From assembly GCA_900175165.2 (NCBI GenBank), contig FWWN02000704.1, positions 455,864 to 519,863 of the forward strand: a stretch of DNA of 64,000 nt, written 5' to 3'. The stretch comes from Rhizomucor pusillus. Taxonomy: Eukaryota > Mucoromycota > Mucoromycetes > Mucorales > Lichtheimiaceae. The position numbers and the translations under genes were made by a program. Below, one piece after another: positions 36,401 to 48,975 of the stretch. The notes beneath the pieces are model-generated. The model was not told the DNA's origin. It was given only the letters and a program-made list of their open reading frames with translations, and ran no database searches. Numbering within the stretch: position 1 is the first letter of the stretch; the number at the start of each line of letters is the position of its first letter.

Positions 36401-38191
36401 GTTAAAAGAAAAGCTGACAAGGCAACATTGTTTGCAATAACAATGAATATCATACGGTATGTCGCATTTAGAATATGTCTTCTCACCGTAATTAATGATG
36501 CTCGTTTGTCACTCCAAAATAGCAAACTGGTTCGAACCTATCTTCGGATTAGAGTAGAAGGGTATGGCTAACGTCTTTCAGATATTATGGGCTTATGTTA
36601 GTTCGTGTTGTTAACATTCGCTCAGCGAGGATAACATAAGCAAGGATGTGTGCAGGGTATTGAATCAAGGTCTGGTGTATTTTACATTTTGAAGCGATTT
36701 GCTAATAAGATGCTGCATACAACACAGTTTACAATATCATATGCGACATTTTGAAGCATTGGGAGGATGGCTCGAAAAATGCTATCATGCATGATGTAGA
36801 ATGGCTTCTGAGCACAGGTAACATGGATTTGCCAAAAAAGGTTTCTAATCTCACATTGAAAACCAATGGTTCATCACTTTAGCATGGAATCTTGGACTGC
36901 AATGCAGTGAAAGCGGACCATATACGACTAGCAGAGAATATCTGGTCTTGTCATGCAAGGTATCTAATTGATGAAGATGATATTGTACTTTTTAGCGCTA
37001 ATGGTACGCAATCTTTGCTGAGTAGATTATGCAACAGCAGAGTCATTTCCAACAAGAGGATGATACCGTGACAGAACGTTGCAGCTTTGGTTCATTTGTT
37101 GAAATTGTCATCAATCACCTTTCTGGGACGGCCAATGTACGTGTTATCTCACTGTTTAACCTGGTAATACACATTGACTCTATTCCTATAGCAAAGTGAC
37201 TATGAAGAAGCTCTTCATACCGCACAGAAATTATTACTTTCGCGGCGCGAAGCACCGTTGAATGAGCTACTGCGAATATTTATTATCGAGGCGTGCGTGC
37301 AGCTGGGACAATGTGAAAATGCCGCCAGGTTCTTACAGGTTTGTGCCCATCGGTATACTGTAAAATTCCATCTAAAACAAAAAGACCTCCAGGAATTTTC
37401 TGTATCTGATCAACTGAACATGTGTGGCCGGACGCTGAGCATCGTGGAAAGAATGGCAGGTAAAGACGAGAAGTACTTTGCAAGGACTGAAGCTCAGGAT
37501 ACTGAGCATTCCAATACATCAGGATCAATATTAAATAACCGTCGTTGTACTTTGAAAAGTAAGGAATATGTAGTCATGGCATGATTGAAATACCCATGCA
37601 TTAACTATTGCGTAGCTGCCATTACTGTCTTTGAGGTAGCTCCATTTTGTAATTTGCAGAAATGTCCCAATGGTGCTTACAGTTAATGCAAAGGTCGTAA
37701 TATCGTGCTACCACGACGTGAAAAACGAACCGTCAAAGGCAGATACAGAAAAATATGCTCAATGGACGAGACTTTACATTTCAACTTCGATGGTTTGGAA
37801 CAAGGCCACAACGATGGAGTGCATCAAAAGAGCTTTCAGCTTTGCCTCGCATAACAGCGTATGTTTGGATTGTTCTGTTACACTGTTTTACGTAGAAACT
37901 CATCAGGTCGCTGGTAGCATTACCCATTCAACGAGCTGTATTACATGACTGTTGTTGCTTGGAATGAGGGCATTGCATGCTTCAAGTAAGCAACGATCAG
38001 TGATACCGCAAAATCTAATGAATGTATGCTAAATTTTGTATTTACGCAGCAGGAACGACAGAGATGCCGGATGCCTGTGGTGCCAGCTAGCATTTTCCGC
38101 GCTGCCTCTATTCAAAGAGCAAAGGCATATTGCCTCCCTAAAGAGAAAGGTTCGAGAACTCTTGAGCAGACGAAATCGAAAACTCTATTAA
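33436..38191 (+). CDS. ZIP4/SPO22 (TEX11)-like meiotic TPR protein, many exons
   Basis: ZIP4/SPO22/TEX11 proteins are long TPR solenoids that promote class I meiotic crossovers. The plus strand here carries more than fifteen short exons encoding continuous helical TPR-like sequence: DALYNIG + INLWNKSVELGSFEADMNLT, SLVLGKAWIACKNYGLAEAM (intron 34,055-34,107), WDLARSFLDNFMEIN, YDIAAVWYKHTRSL, then KLTRCYVASKEWKSAWECMQ. The C-terminal exons (37918-37985, 38050-38191) give YPFNELYYMTVVAWNEG and GCLWCQLAFSALPLFK, a recognisable family end. One intron (35296-35349) has a gcaag donor. The start is uncertain (33436 is the only upstream Met in frame). Not all middle exons were resolved. It sits next to an Ime2-like kinase. 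Confidence 0.6.
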
Positions 38192-38364
38192 TCCTATGGG
38201 TCCCGAAAAGATGATCCAGGCATATACTATACTCGCAGGAGAAAAGCCAAATTGTTGATTGGATGGGTTCTTACATGTATTTTATGCAAGGGTTATCCCA
38301 CAATATTATAAATAACCCCTTTCCCTTGTAATTTCTTCACAATATCGAATACAGCTTTTCCAAA

Positions 38365-38575
38365 ATGATCATGAGCCGTTTGCGTTTGAATTCCAAGACC
38401 TTGCCGAAGGAGGTCTATCCATTAGTTTTCATTGTAGGTTCTGGAGTTACAGGTCAGTACAAACCCATTTATATGCAAAGATCCAAATTGTAACAGTGTC
38501 AAAGGTGCGATCGGCGCCGCCGTCCATAAGCTTACAACGGACAAGCACTTGCGCACCCATCGCAGCAGCTCTTAG
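38365..38575 (+). CDS. B12D / complex I MLRQ-type mitochondrial miniprotein
   Basis: Two exons (38365-38452, 38505-38575) give 52 aa. The sequence LPKEVYPLVFIVGSGVTGAI, then GAAVHKLTTDKHLR follows the B12D/NDUFA4 pattern: R/K-P-E-V-Y-P-L, one Gly-rich membrane helix, and a short (T)T-(D/N)-(K/P)-(x)-(L/V)R end. These proteins sit in the inner mitochondrial membrane with respiratory complexes. The Met at 38371 is an equally good start. It lies 174 bp after the ZIP4-like stop on the same strand. Confidence 0.75.
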
Positions 38576-38822
38576 GATAATAGTCGTGCTGATATCTGCT
38601 AGTATTTGATCATTTGCTAATGTCTATGTCTTGTATGAAAATGCGTTGTGAATATTGCTTCCTGTTTAAATTTGTAAAGAGGGCGAAGCCTGGTGACATG
38701 GGGGGGTTACGTTGTGGTTGACTCAAAAAATGAACGATTTCTGCCTTGGCTTCCATTGGCGGGCTAAACGTTTCTTTTTTCTCTGTTACTCATCATCCTT
38801 TCACCCAGACGGGAAAAAATCC

Positions 38823-40788
<1,966 letters not shown>

Positions 40789-40884
40789 TTAACCACCAAC
40801 CCCACCTGTAATGATTGCTTTTATATTCGCACAGACGAGAAGGATAAAAACAAACATCATGATTCCGATTCGAAACCTGACGTT

Positions 40885-41646
40885 ATGATTCGAGAAGAAT
40901 TCCTCGAGTACAGCACGTTCTTCTTTTCAACGTTGCAAATATACACCCTTGGAAAAGGGACAATGGTCCACCACCGTAAAACAACCGCCACTTGCTACCA
41001 GATACTTTCAAATAAACAACGTTCCATGCAAGAAAAGTTGCACCAGACTCAAGTGGCGGTCCGTAACCAAGAAAGTTTGCTTCGGGACGCCAAAGATGAA
41101 ATGGACATTTGTCTCGAAGAACTAGAGAGGATGGACGCATTGCTTCGCAGTGAAGTGTGGGTGACTGCCGAGGAACACGAAGTGATCACCGATTACAGCA
41201 TGTTTATTGAAGCACACTTTTGTAAAACACGGTTGCTACTGACGGAGATTATGAATAAACTCAACCATTTGACGCACAAGGCCCGCATTCAAGCTGAGCA
41301 GTTGAAGCAGTTGGATGATCTACTTGACAAGCTAGACAGCCAAGGGAACTCGCTCACCCCAAAGAGGTATCAATGGCTGGATATCAATCGATATGAAACA
41401 GCAGCAAGGTATATTAAATTCAATTGACACAAATATACACGATATATGCAACGTTCATTTCAGTAGTAATCTTTTTCTGTTTTCCTTTGCAGTGCATCAC
41501 CACCGCTGAAAGGATCCTCCTCCTGTTCCTCTTCTTCCGTCTCTTCGGTCGTCGCCGCGCCGTTTCCGCTGTCGTTCTTCGTCTTTTCTCAAAAAGATCA
41601 AAGCAAGTCGAACAAACACGGCGAAAAGATCCATGAAAAGATGTAA
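40885..41646 (+). CDS. Small coiled-coil protein, two possible C-termini
   Basis: The first exon from 40885 encodes a mostly helical protein (MQEKLHQTQVAVRNQESLLR, then ICLEELERMDALL and KARIQAEQLKQLDDLLDKLD). Spliced at 41408 to 41493 (gtatat ... gcag, phase 2) it becomes 225 aa with a Ser/Val-rich tail. Unspliced it stops at 41427 and is 180 aa. The spliced tail lies exactly antisense to the coding end of Bax inhibitor-1 (41,497-41,646). Because the BI-1 reading there is a natural basic C-terminus, the unspliced end may be the real one. No known family. Confidence 0.55.
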
Positions 41647-42411
41647 TGCGTGGCCAGGAATGTCCAAGATGCCTGAACTGGCTCGCTCTATAATCCTTTG
41701 CGTATCGTACACGACTGTAAATCCGTTCTCTTGTTAGCCCCCGGATTGAATTTGCTATTGCCGTTCCTCTTACCAAATCCACTAAACGCAATCAATCCCA
41801 TATATAATTCCGCAGAAAACATTGCGTCCGAGCGTATAAACAGAATATTTGCTAAAGATGACCAAAGCAGAATGCCAAGCAAACTTGCAGCGAGTCCACC
41901 GACGTAGAGCATGCTTCGGCGATTTGCCAGCATTGCGCTCACTGAGAATCCGAGAAAGATAAACATGGTTGCTGCCAGTGCCGAGAATAGCAAATTTCCC
42001 GAGGGGTCCCAATACATGTACACGGAAATCAATGTGGAAAGAGACATGCCACTGAACAGTGCATAAGTCTAGATACAGGTATATTGATATTTTCATCAGT
42101 TGTCAATCAATCCTTCAATCAACAATGAAATTTCTATTAACAAGTGCTCATACCCCAAGCAACACCCAACGCCAGATACTCGATCTATCCAGATGCCTAA
42201 TACCGAGGGCGCTGCCTAAGACGATGCCAGTTTCGACAGTTCCTCCACTTGTCGCCAGCATACCCGGTGTCTCTGCTATTGAGCCATACGCAGCCAAGCC
42301 CAGCATGGCCGCCAGGACAAGGTACACGTATACAAGGTGGCGCTGTACTGGTCTGCTGATTTCATTGTGTGTTGAAAAGTATTGTTCTCGCTTTCTTGAT
42401 GGATCGCTCAT
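41497..42411 (-). CDS. Bax inhibitor-1 (TMBIM6-type) membrane protein
   Basis: BI-1 proteins are ER membrane Ca2+-leak channels that restrain cell death. Exons 42411-42154, 42068-41774 and 41714-41497 give 256 aa with about seven hydrophobic helices: VYLVLAAMLGLAAYGSIA, LSTLISVYMYWD, ALAATMFIFLGFSVSA, YVGGLAASLLGILLWSSLAN, AELYMGLIAFSGF. The diagnostic end is VVYDTQRIIERASSG, followed by LHLFMDLFAVFVRLALIFLR; Asp of YDTQ is one of the conserved channel Asp residues. A basic tail rich in R, K and D follows. The last exon overlaps the alternative last exon of the coiled-coil gene on the other strand. Confidence 0.92.
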
Positions 42412-42490
42412 TGTCGCATAGATTTGAAACAGAGATGAGTCACTGGCGGGCGCGCGCAGTCGAGTGAGTTTTACTGGGAAGGAATATCAT

Positions 42491-43756
42491 TCAGCCGGCA
42501 GCAGCATAAACGTCGATTTTTCGGCTGCCGCAGTGATCGAGCAACCATTGTTTGACTTGGTTTCCTACTTGGTCGTTCTGGGACGCTCCACAACATTGAA
42601 GAACCAGAATTCGAAGGTTCAAAAGATCACGGTTCCAATGGATTAGAGGTGAAGGTGATGTATCATCGCAAAGCATATTAGCTTCAAGCCAAGCATGGTA
42701 TCCAATATCCCACACTGTAAGTTTCCGAAGCCCTCGCGAAAGTACAGACAGCGCTTGTTGACCCTGCTTCCCCGGGAATGTGCCTGCCACTGACAGTATC
42801 TGCAAATCTGGTAAAGTTTGGGTAATAAGATAGGCGAGGCCGACGGCGGGCACGGGTGGCTGGATAAACGACAAGTTCAATGTTGTCAGCTTTGCCGATA
42901 GCGGTGTATACAGCACAAGATGCTTTGAAAGATCAATGGATGCGCTGTGTCGAGCCATGTGCAGCAGTAATCGAAGATGCCATGTACATTCGTTGTGCTG
43001 TTCGGGATCATGGATGTACTTGGCTTCTTGACCTCCAAATGCATGTTCAATCTCTTCGGCTGCTTCTTCCCAATTCTCTGATATACTTTCTGTTGTTGTT
43101 TGATATGTTCTGACGTTCCAAAAGGTTTTTACAAGGCATTCCATTGATATTGATGCACCTTCAAGGCACAGCTCACTGTACTCTTCATTGCCAGCTTCCC
43201 CAAACATGGTTAACAGTTGATTGGTCAAGGTAACGCTGCTGGACTCTGCAAATGCCCTCAGAAGCATCTGCTTCGTTTTGATGGGAAGTCGAGCTATCTG
43301 GCGCATGCATGCCCGTCGGTCCGTAGCATACCAGGCTGCCACCTGTTTGCATAGGACGAATGCGCACTGTTGCCACAACGGTTGAACAGTGCTTTCTTTT
43401 TGGCTTTGCTGCTGTTGCCATGGGCGGGTATGATTCCTAGGCCGTACATGGATCGGGCGCTCATTCAGCTCTTGCTCCTTGACGATCCAAGATCGCGGAG
43501 GAGGAGGTCCTGCAGTACGTCTTGTGTGTTTCAAATCTTGCCACTGCGGCTGATTTTCGCCGACATCGGTTGCTTCCTTACGCTGTCCACGATTTCGCTC
43601 AGCGCGAGCTTGCTCGACACGCAACTTGTTCAGCTTTGCAGTAACATTGGACTCTTCTGTGCTGGCTTTTGCTGAAGATTCCTTTTTTATGTTGTTGGAG
43701 CTGCTGCTACTTGGAAACTGTCGAAACTTGTTTTTCAAATCTCGCTTTTTGGGCAT
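42491..43756 (-). CDS. Leucine-rich-repeat-like protein with basic N-terminus
   Basis: An intronless frame. The Met at 43756 (MPKKRDLKNKFRQF) starts a 421-aa protein and is preferred to upstream in-frame Mets in a hydrophobic, low-quality extension. The first ~150 residues are basic and Gln-rich. The rest contains irregular LRR-like units: LTTLNLSFIQPPVPAVGLAY, PDLQILSVAGTF, LRKLTVWDIGYHAWLE, LRILVLQCCG. F-box or RNI-type LRR proteins look like this, but no F-box is visible. Function unknown. Confidence 0.7.
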   Translation of the reverse strand: MPKKRDLKNKFRQFPSSSSSNNIKKESSAKASTEESNVTAKLNKLRVEQARAERNRGQRKEATDVGENQPQWQDLKHTRRTAGPPPPRSWIVKEQELNERPIHVRPRNHTRPWQQQQSQKESTVQPLWQQCAFVLCKQVAAWYATDRRACMRQIARLPIKTKQMLLRAFAESSSVTLTNQLLTMFGEAGNEEYSELCLEGASISMECLVKTFWNVRTYQTTTESISENWEEAAEEIEHAFGGQEAKYIHDPEQHNECTWHLRLLLHMARHSASIDLSKHLVLYTPLSAKLTTLNLSFIQPPVPAVGLAYLITQTLPDLQILSVAGTFPGKQGQQALSVLSRGLRKLTVWDIGYHAWLEANMLCDDTSPSPLIHWNRDLLNLRILVLQCCGASQNDQVGNQVKQWLLDHCGSRKIDVYAAAG

Positions 43757-45177
43757 GCTAGCAGCTGCCAGCCGAGAAGAAACAAGGAAATAAGCTTCAG
43801 TTCTGCAGACTAGCTTTATTAGCATTGTCATTCCGCGCTGAAGAAAACATAAATGCGTTATTTTGTGAGTGCATGTGTGAGTCATTAAATCATTACAATC
43901 ATAAGCAAAAAGAGAACAACAGGGGAGATCTATCGACATCAAAGCCGATGATGAAAGAAAAACTCGACTTAATAAGCCAAAGAGAACAATGCAGATATTC
44001 ATAGACGCCAGAAACAACGTTAAAAGCAAGGCGCGACTTGCTATGCAAAGGAAGCCATGAAGAGATGTTCATATGCATGCTTTATCCTTCATCAAGCAGT
44101 CAGTCCGTATATTAAAATGGGCAGTATTCCAGCTTACCTCCTCAATTGTCTTCATTTATTTCTGTGAGAGAAAGAGAAAGAGAGAGAAAAGGAGCAGTGG
44201 TCTTGCCATTTTATGCTCATGGCAATGAAAACTTTTGCGCGTTTATCGCCGCGATGCTGTTGTCAGAAACAATGGTCTAAACGGCTGTATGCAGACAATC
44301 CCGAAATCTTTTCAACTGTTTCACAGTATGGAATCTTTTGACAATCAATTTCAATCATGTAGGACCGTATTTAATCGACTTGGGCCCCACGAATCGACCG
44401 TTTTATCAGGCACACAAGAAATATCTTCGAGATCAATGGAAACCGAATTTAGATGGAATACCAAAATGTGGAAGCGAAATAAAATATGGGGTTGGGCTTC
44501 ACATCACAAGATTAGTGATGACCGTGATATATAAGCTCATTCATTGCCCTAAATTCATATCATTATCCGGAACCGCGTCTTGGTGCAATGAAAAGGACCG
44601 ACTCTGGGAGTACAGTATCAATCCGTAAAAAGAGTTTAAAACTTTATCTTCAAACAATGTTTTGGATGCACCTGCGCTTTGCCAAAGAAACGCCAATGAC
44701 TTTGGGAAAACAGATGCTCAACAAACCATATCGTAGAATCAATGTAGTATCTACAAAACAACTGTTGGACGCTCCTTGTGTCATGCAAAGACACCAATGA
44801 TCATGGAATACGAATGCCTGGTCCATAACAGTAAATCTTTCTCTCTATCTACAGACAGTGATGGTGCCCACCTTGCGTCAGTTGATGAATATCCAAAAAC
44901 TTTCTAGTCCTTTTAATCCTCAGACTGGTGTGTGTTCTGCCTGCAAAACTCCAAAAGTAAACATTAATTGTGTAGCCCATTTCGTGTTATGCACTCTTCC
45001 ATTCAACGCGTGTGGAAGGTATATGAATAAACTATAGTTTTCCATCAAAAACCGGCGCTCCACCCACTCTCAAATCGCTACAGCCTCCAGAAAAAAGCGC
45101 CTCCACAGCGATTTTTTCGAATTTAAGTGCTTCAGTAACCAACTATACAGAGAGTAATCTTTACGAGCAGAGATCAT
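43757..45177. other. Gene-poor stretch with GA repeat and decayed tandem units
   Basis: No intact gene. A GA-rich microsatellite lies at 44,165-44,188. On the plus strand, open frames at 44,235-44,800 look protein-like (RPFYQAHKKYLRDQWKPNLD) but change frame. Within 44,657-44,830 two ~85-bp units repeat imperfectly (TTGGATGCACCTGCGCTTTG / TTGGACGCTCCTTGTGTCAT, each ending CCAATGA). Possibly a decayed gene with internal repeats; family unknown. Confidence 0.4.
44657..44830 (+). repeat. Imperfect tandem duplication (~85-bp units)
   Basis: Unit 1 starts near TATCTTCAAACAATG and unit 2 near TATCTACAAAACAACTG. Both continue with TTGGA(T/C)GC(A/T)CCT, TGCAAAGA or TGCCAAAGA, and CCAATGA. Read in the same relative frame they encode LDAPALCQR and LDAPCVMQR. 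Confidence 0.5.
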
Positions 45178-47888
45178 TTATTGCTGACTTAATCGCTGGC
45201 TAGCATTGTCAATGCACTGCGCTATACGCTTTTCGGTGTGTCTAGCCATATCATAGTCGCCTGCATCCATAGCTTCGATAAGGGCAGGAATACCTGGGAG
45301 CTATATCCAGACCAAAGTGACGGTGCGTAAACTACATGCTTGAACCAGGTTCGATCCTTGATACCTTGTGGGTCCAAGAAGCCGCGCTCAAAATAAGTGA
45401 GACGCTTGTTGGCAAGCGTAACTGCCTTTGCTAATTCTTTCGGAAGCCTCTCGTTTCGCTCCGTAAATATTTGTATGTCCTGCTTGAGAGATTGCAGGCT
45501 CTTTTCAAAGGTATCAGCAACATTAGCGAGTCTTAAAGCAGCATTTTTCAAGATAGGAAATCCTTTTGATTGAGCAGTAGTAGAGTAAGCAGGCAATTCC
45601 TTGGCATACTCGGTCAAAGTGTCTGCATAATCGCCCGGGGAGATTGGAAGTATTGTTGATTCAGCAAGGCGTAGTGCCAACAGACCCCATATCTTGACAA
45701 GTGTCTGATGGCAATAGAAGCCAGGATCGCCAAATGTATCCATCCAGTGGAAGCTAATGACGTTGTATACATAGTGGAATGCGTTTAGAAAACACATTTG
45801 GTAGTATATGTAAGGTTTACATGCTTACCTATCGAAATTGCTGTGGTACACTCCATAGTCACCAGAAAAAGACATGTCGATGCTTGCGATACCGCGAGGT
45901 GATCAAGGAATGGGACGAAATCAGAGCCAGAACCAAGCTGTCCAATAGCCGGCTTTGGGGAAGGTCTGCTGGTGCGGTTAGTAAACTCGCTCCATGCCTC
46001 ATAGACCGATTTGCCGGTGCGAGGATCTTGGACATTGGTTGTCACGTCGTACAGCAGATTGTTCAAAGGAGACGCTGCAGCTTCAAAGTATGGGCCACAC
46101 ACAGCAACATCCACATTTATGTAGACAGCGGCCTTGTCGCTGAGCCATGCCTTGTTATCTTCCACCCACTCTGTAGATCCTATTAAGCCGTATTCTTCAG
46201 CGTCCCAGGATGCAAAGACGATAGTTCTAGCTGGACGCCAGCCTGTTTTTAACATTTCACCAGATACTCGCGCGAGCTCAAGCTACGAATAAAAAAGTAA
46301 CAACAATCAATGTAGAGACCAAGTTGCAAGCGATGCTTCGATAATACCATAGACGCGGAGCCGAAGGAAGGGTCAACTGCACCGTACACCCAAGCGTCTC
46401 TGTGGTTACCTGCGTCGTAGTATGTTTTAGTATTATGTTTAGCATAGACGATGATGTTGACCTTCACTTGCCAAGTATAACAACACTGTCAGGATCCACT
46501 GCTCCTTCAATGACGCCAATGACATCCCAAATAGGAGAGATTTTTTCATCGATGATATTAACCAAGTGAACATCTCCTTCGCTGGGACCACTGCAGTAAT
46601 CAACTTTGTTGAGGCCGCCAACCCAATCTACTGAACCACGAACTCCACGACCTTGCGTAGCCTTGAGCAGCGGTAATGCATCCTCCCAAGAGATTGGTAA
46701 TGAAGGAATACTAGGTTTCAAGTGCTCCACTTGTTCTCTCGGAAGACGAACTGCATCTTTTGTTGCAGCGTATCCAGGTGTAAGTAAATTTCCAGTAGCC
46801 AACGAAAGGTATGATACCGAGTCCTCTGGACAGAACTAGATGATCTCCTGGATGAAATAGGTCAAGAAAACAAGGTCAATATACTAATTTGAAACCTAGG
46901 CTTCATCTTGTCACCATGGTCCTTTTGGGTATGACTCGTCACGACTATTGTGAGGGTATTCTTTCTTGTTGATAGGACCATCCTCGATGGGATCAGAGTA
47001 AATGAGTGCACTGACACATCCATGCTGCTCTGCGGCACGTATCTGGAGTCCGCGAAGAATAGCGCCGTAACGCATCAAAGCACTGGTGCCCGTCAAATTG
47101 ACACCTTGATCTACTAGATACTGGAAATCCTCAAATCGACCATAATTTGCGTACACTACAGGTCCGGTGGCGGTGCCGTTCTTGGACATGCCATGGAAAG
47201 TAGGAACAGTGTCTGGGTTTTTGCTCGTCTCGTCTTCATCAACAGTTTCCTCACGCAGCCTGGCCTCATATCTTTTCTCTTGAGGACCGGAAATGATGGC
47301 AAGTCGTCGTTTTACTGGATAAGTGAGAAGGGGGTAGTAGGTTTCGATGGTGGTATTTGTGATATCAAATTCAATGAATTTGTCCCGTGTCCATTCAGCT
47401 TGAGTTTTGTCGTTGTCACTCCCTGCAAGGTGGGCAACAGATGTGTACTCTTTTAGATATGCACGAATGGTATCATTGTTTGGTAGATCAAGTACAAGCC
47501 GTTCACTGCGCATGATTTGGTCTTTGCCAGGCCAAAGTTCTGTGAAAGAAAGTTAACATTAGCTTCTTCCGCGGGAGAAAACAATGCTACTGGGGCATGC
47601 ATATCATGTACTTGCGTCTGCTGTTTCTATCACTTTGAACAAACACGAGGTAAGCCGCTGCAAAAGCTACCACTACAATAGCCCCAGTAATAGCAATGAT
47701 CAAAAGGGCCTTGCGAAAATGCGCGCGTCTTTTCGTTGGTTGGTCAAGAAGAGGAGCTTGCTCGTCGTTGTCGTCTCCTATATGTTTCGACCTAACCCAC
47801 CATCCACGAATTCGCTCAAGTGGGTGGTGTGCTTACTGGTATTGCTGTCACCTTGTGCTCGCGGTACCGAGTTGTATCCTTGAACCAT
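45178..47888 (-). pseudogene. M28B peptidase (glutamate carboxypeptidase II / NAALADase-like) with three frame breaks
   Basis: A type II membrane zinc peptidase. Exons 47888-47837, 47777-47616, 47539-46915, 46847-46472, 46409-46348, 46282-45829 and 45753-45178. A cytosolic tail with an acidic dileucine (DEQAPLL) precedes the membrane anchor LLIIAITGAIVVVAFAAAYL. Then come the PA-like domain (YGAILRGLQIRAAEQHGC) and the M28 core with zinc ligands in GNHRDAWVYGAVDP, WDAEEYGLIGS, NVDVAV and YGVYHSNFDSFHW. Frame is broken three times: near 46,823 (after SSVQR), near 45,893 (before IASIDMSFSGDYG) and near 45,288 (between YSSQVF and ALIEAMDAGD). All ligands survive in one frame or another. Two introns use GC donors. 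Either a young pseudogene or consensus errors. Confidence 0.85.
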
Positions 47889-48975
47889 GATACCAGCGCG
47901 GGTGCAAAAGGGACAAGAAACGTTTGCTCAAGAATAGCGGGCTATGAAAAGAACGAATACGCCGAGTAAAATGCTGAAGCCCGAGACAAGATAATCATAT
48001 CAACACTCTAATGCGTCTATTATTATCCTATAAGGTCGCTAAACAATCTCTATATTCAAGACGACATGAATAAACCACGTACATAAAGCTACTGTTTTAC
48101 ATATGGTTCGCATGCAAATTCTTGATGATACCGTCAAGGCTCTCAAAACTGCGCCGAAGCTAAGAATTGTTTTCTAAAAATGTTTATACAGGCACATATG
48201 CACAGCGAATCTACAGTTTTCCACACAACTCTACTCTACAGAGTTTTTGCAGAATTTGTACATGGTAGCCGGTGGGGTAAAAACGGTGTTGTCTCAACAA
48301 AGTTCATCGAATCTTGGAGATGTTTTGTGAAATATGCCCCTCCAAAGGAAAGGAGAGAACAGAGACAGCACCGATCCTCAGAGATAAAAGGTAACACGAA
48401 ACGTCGCTTGGGAAACATTCCAACCACGTCTTTGCTTTCTTTCCACGTTGGAACTTTCCAATGTCTACAAGATCTATAGGGTAGGGCCGTCATTTTGCGA
48501 ATGGTACTCGACTAGAATGCGCAATTTAACAGTACACTCTGCAGGACACGTGATCTTGATATAAATTCTCGGTCACATGCGTTTCGTTGACCTTCCTTGG
48601 TTATCACCAATTTTCTTTGATTGCAAATGTAAAGGAAGCTCCACTGCACTGCACAGACGAAGGTCGCCCCCAGCAAGCGATAACAAACGAAAAGTTGCAG
48701 CGTTTTGTTGTTTGTTTCCAGCAGGTATATATTTTTGACCTCTTGATAGACCTCCCTCATGCTTTAGCGCGTTATTATCCATCAGTTGTTAGCCTCTTCA
48801 AATAGAAAAGTTTGTAACTCGTCCGTAACGACCGGGGCAGAAAACTTAAAGAGATTTCGCGCGGCATATGATGATAGCCAAAATAAGGAGGCAGACATTT
48901 TAAGATCGAACGACGCGATGCATACCACGTAGCTACAAATAGCTGTAACTATATTTTGATGTATATTTAAGATTT
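47889..48975. other. Intergenic, no gene seen
   Basis: About 1.1 kb between the peptidase start and the MULE stop. Frames at 48180-48493 on both strands are each other's shadows and carry no motif. CACGTGAT occurs at 48,546, but no tRNA follows. It likely holds one end of the MULE element. Confidence 0.4.
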
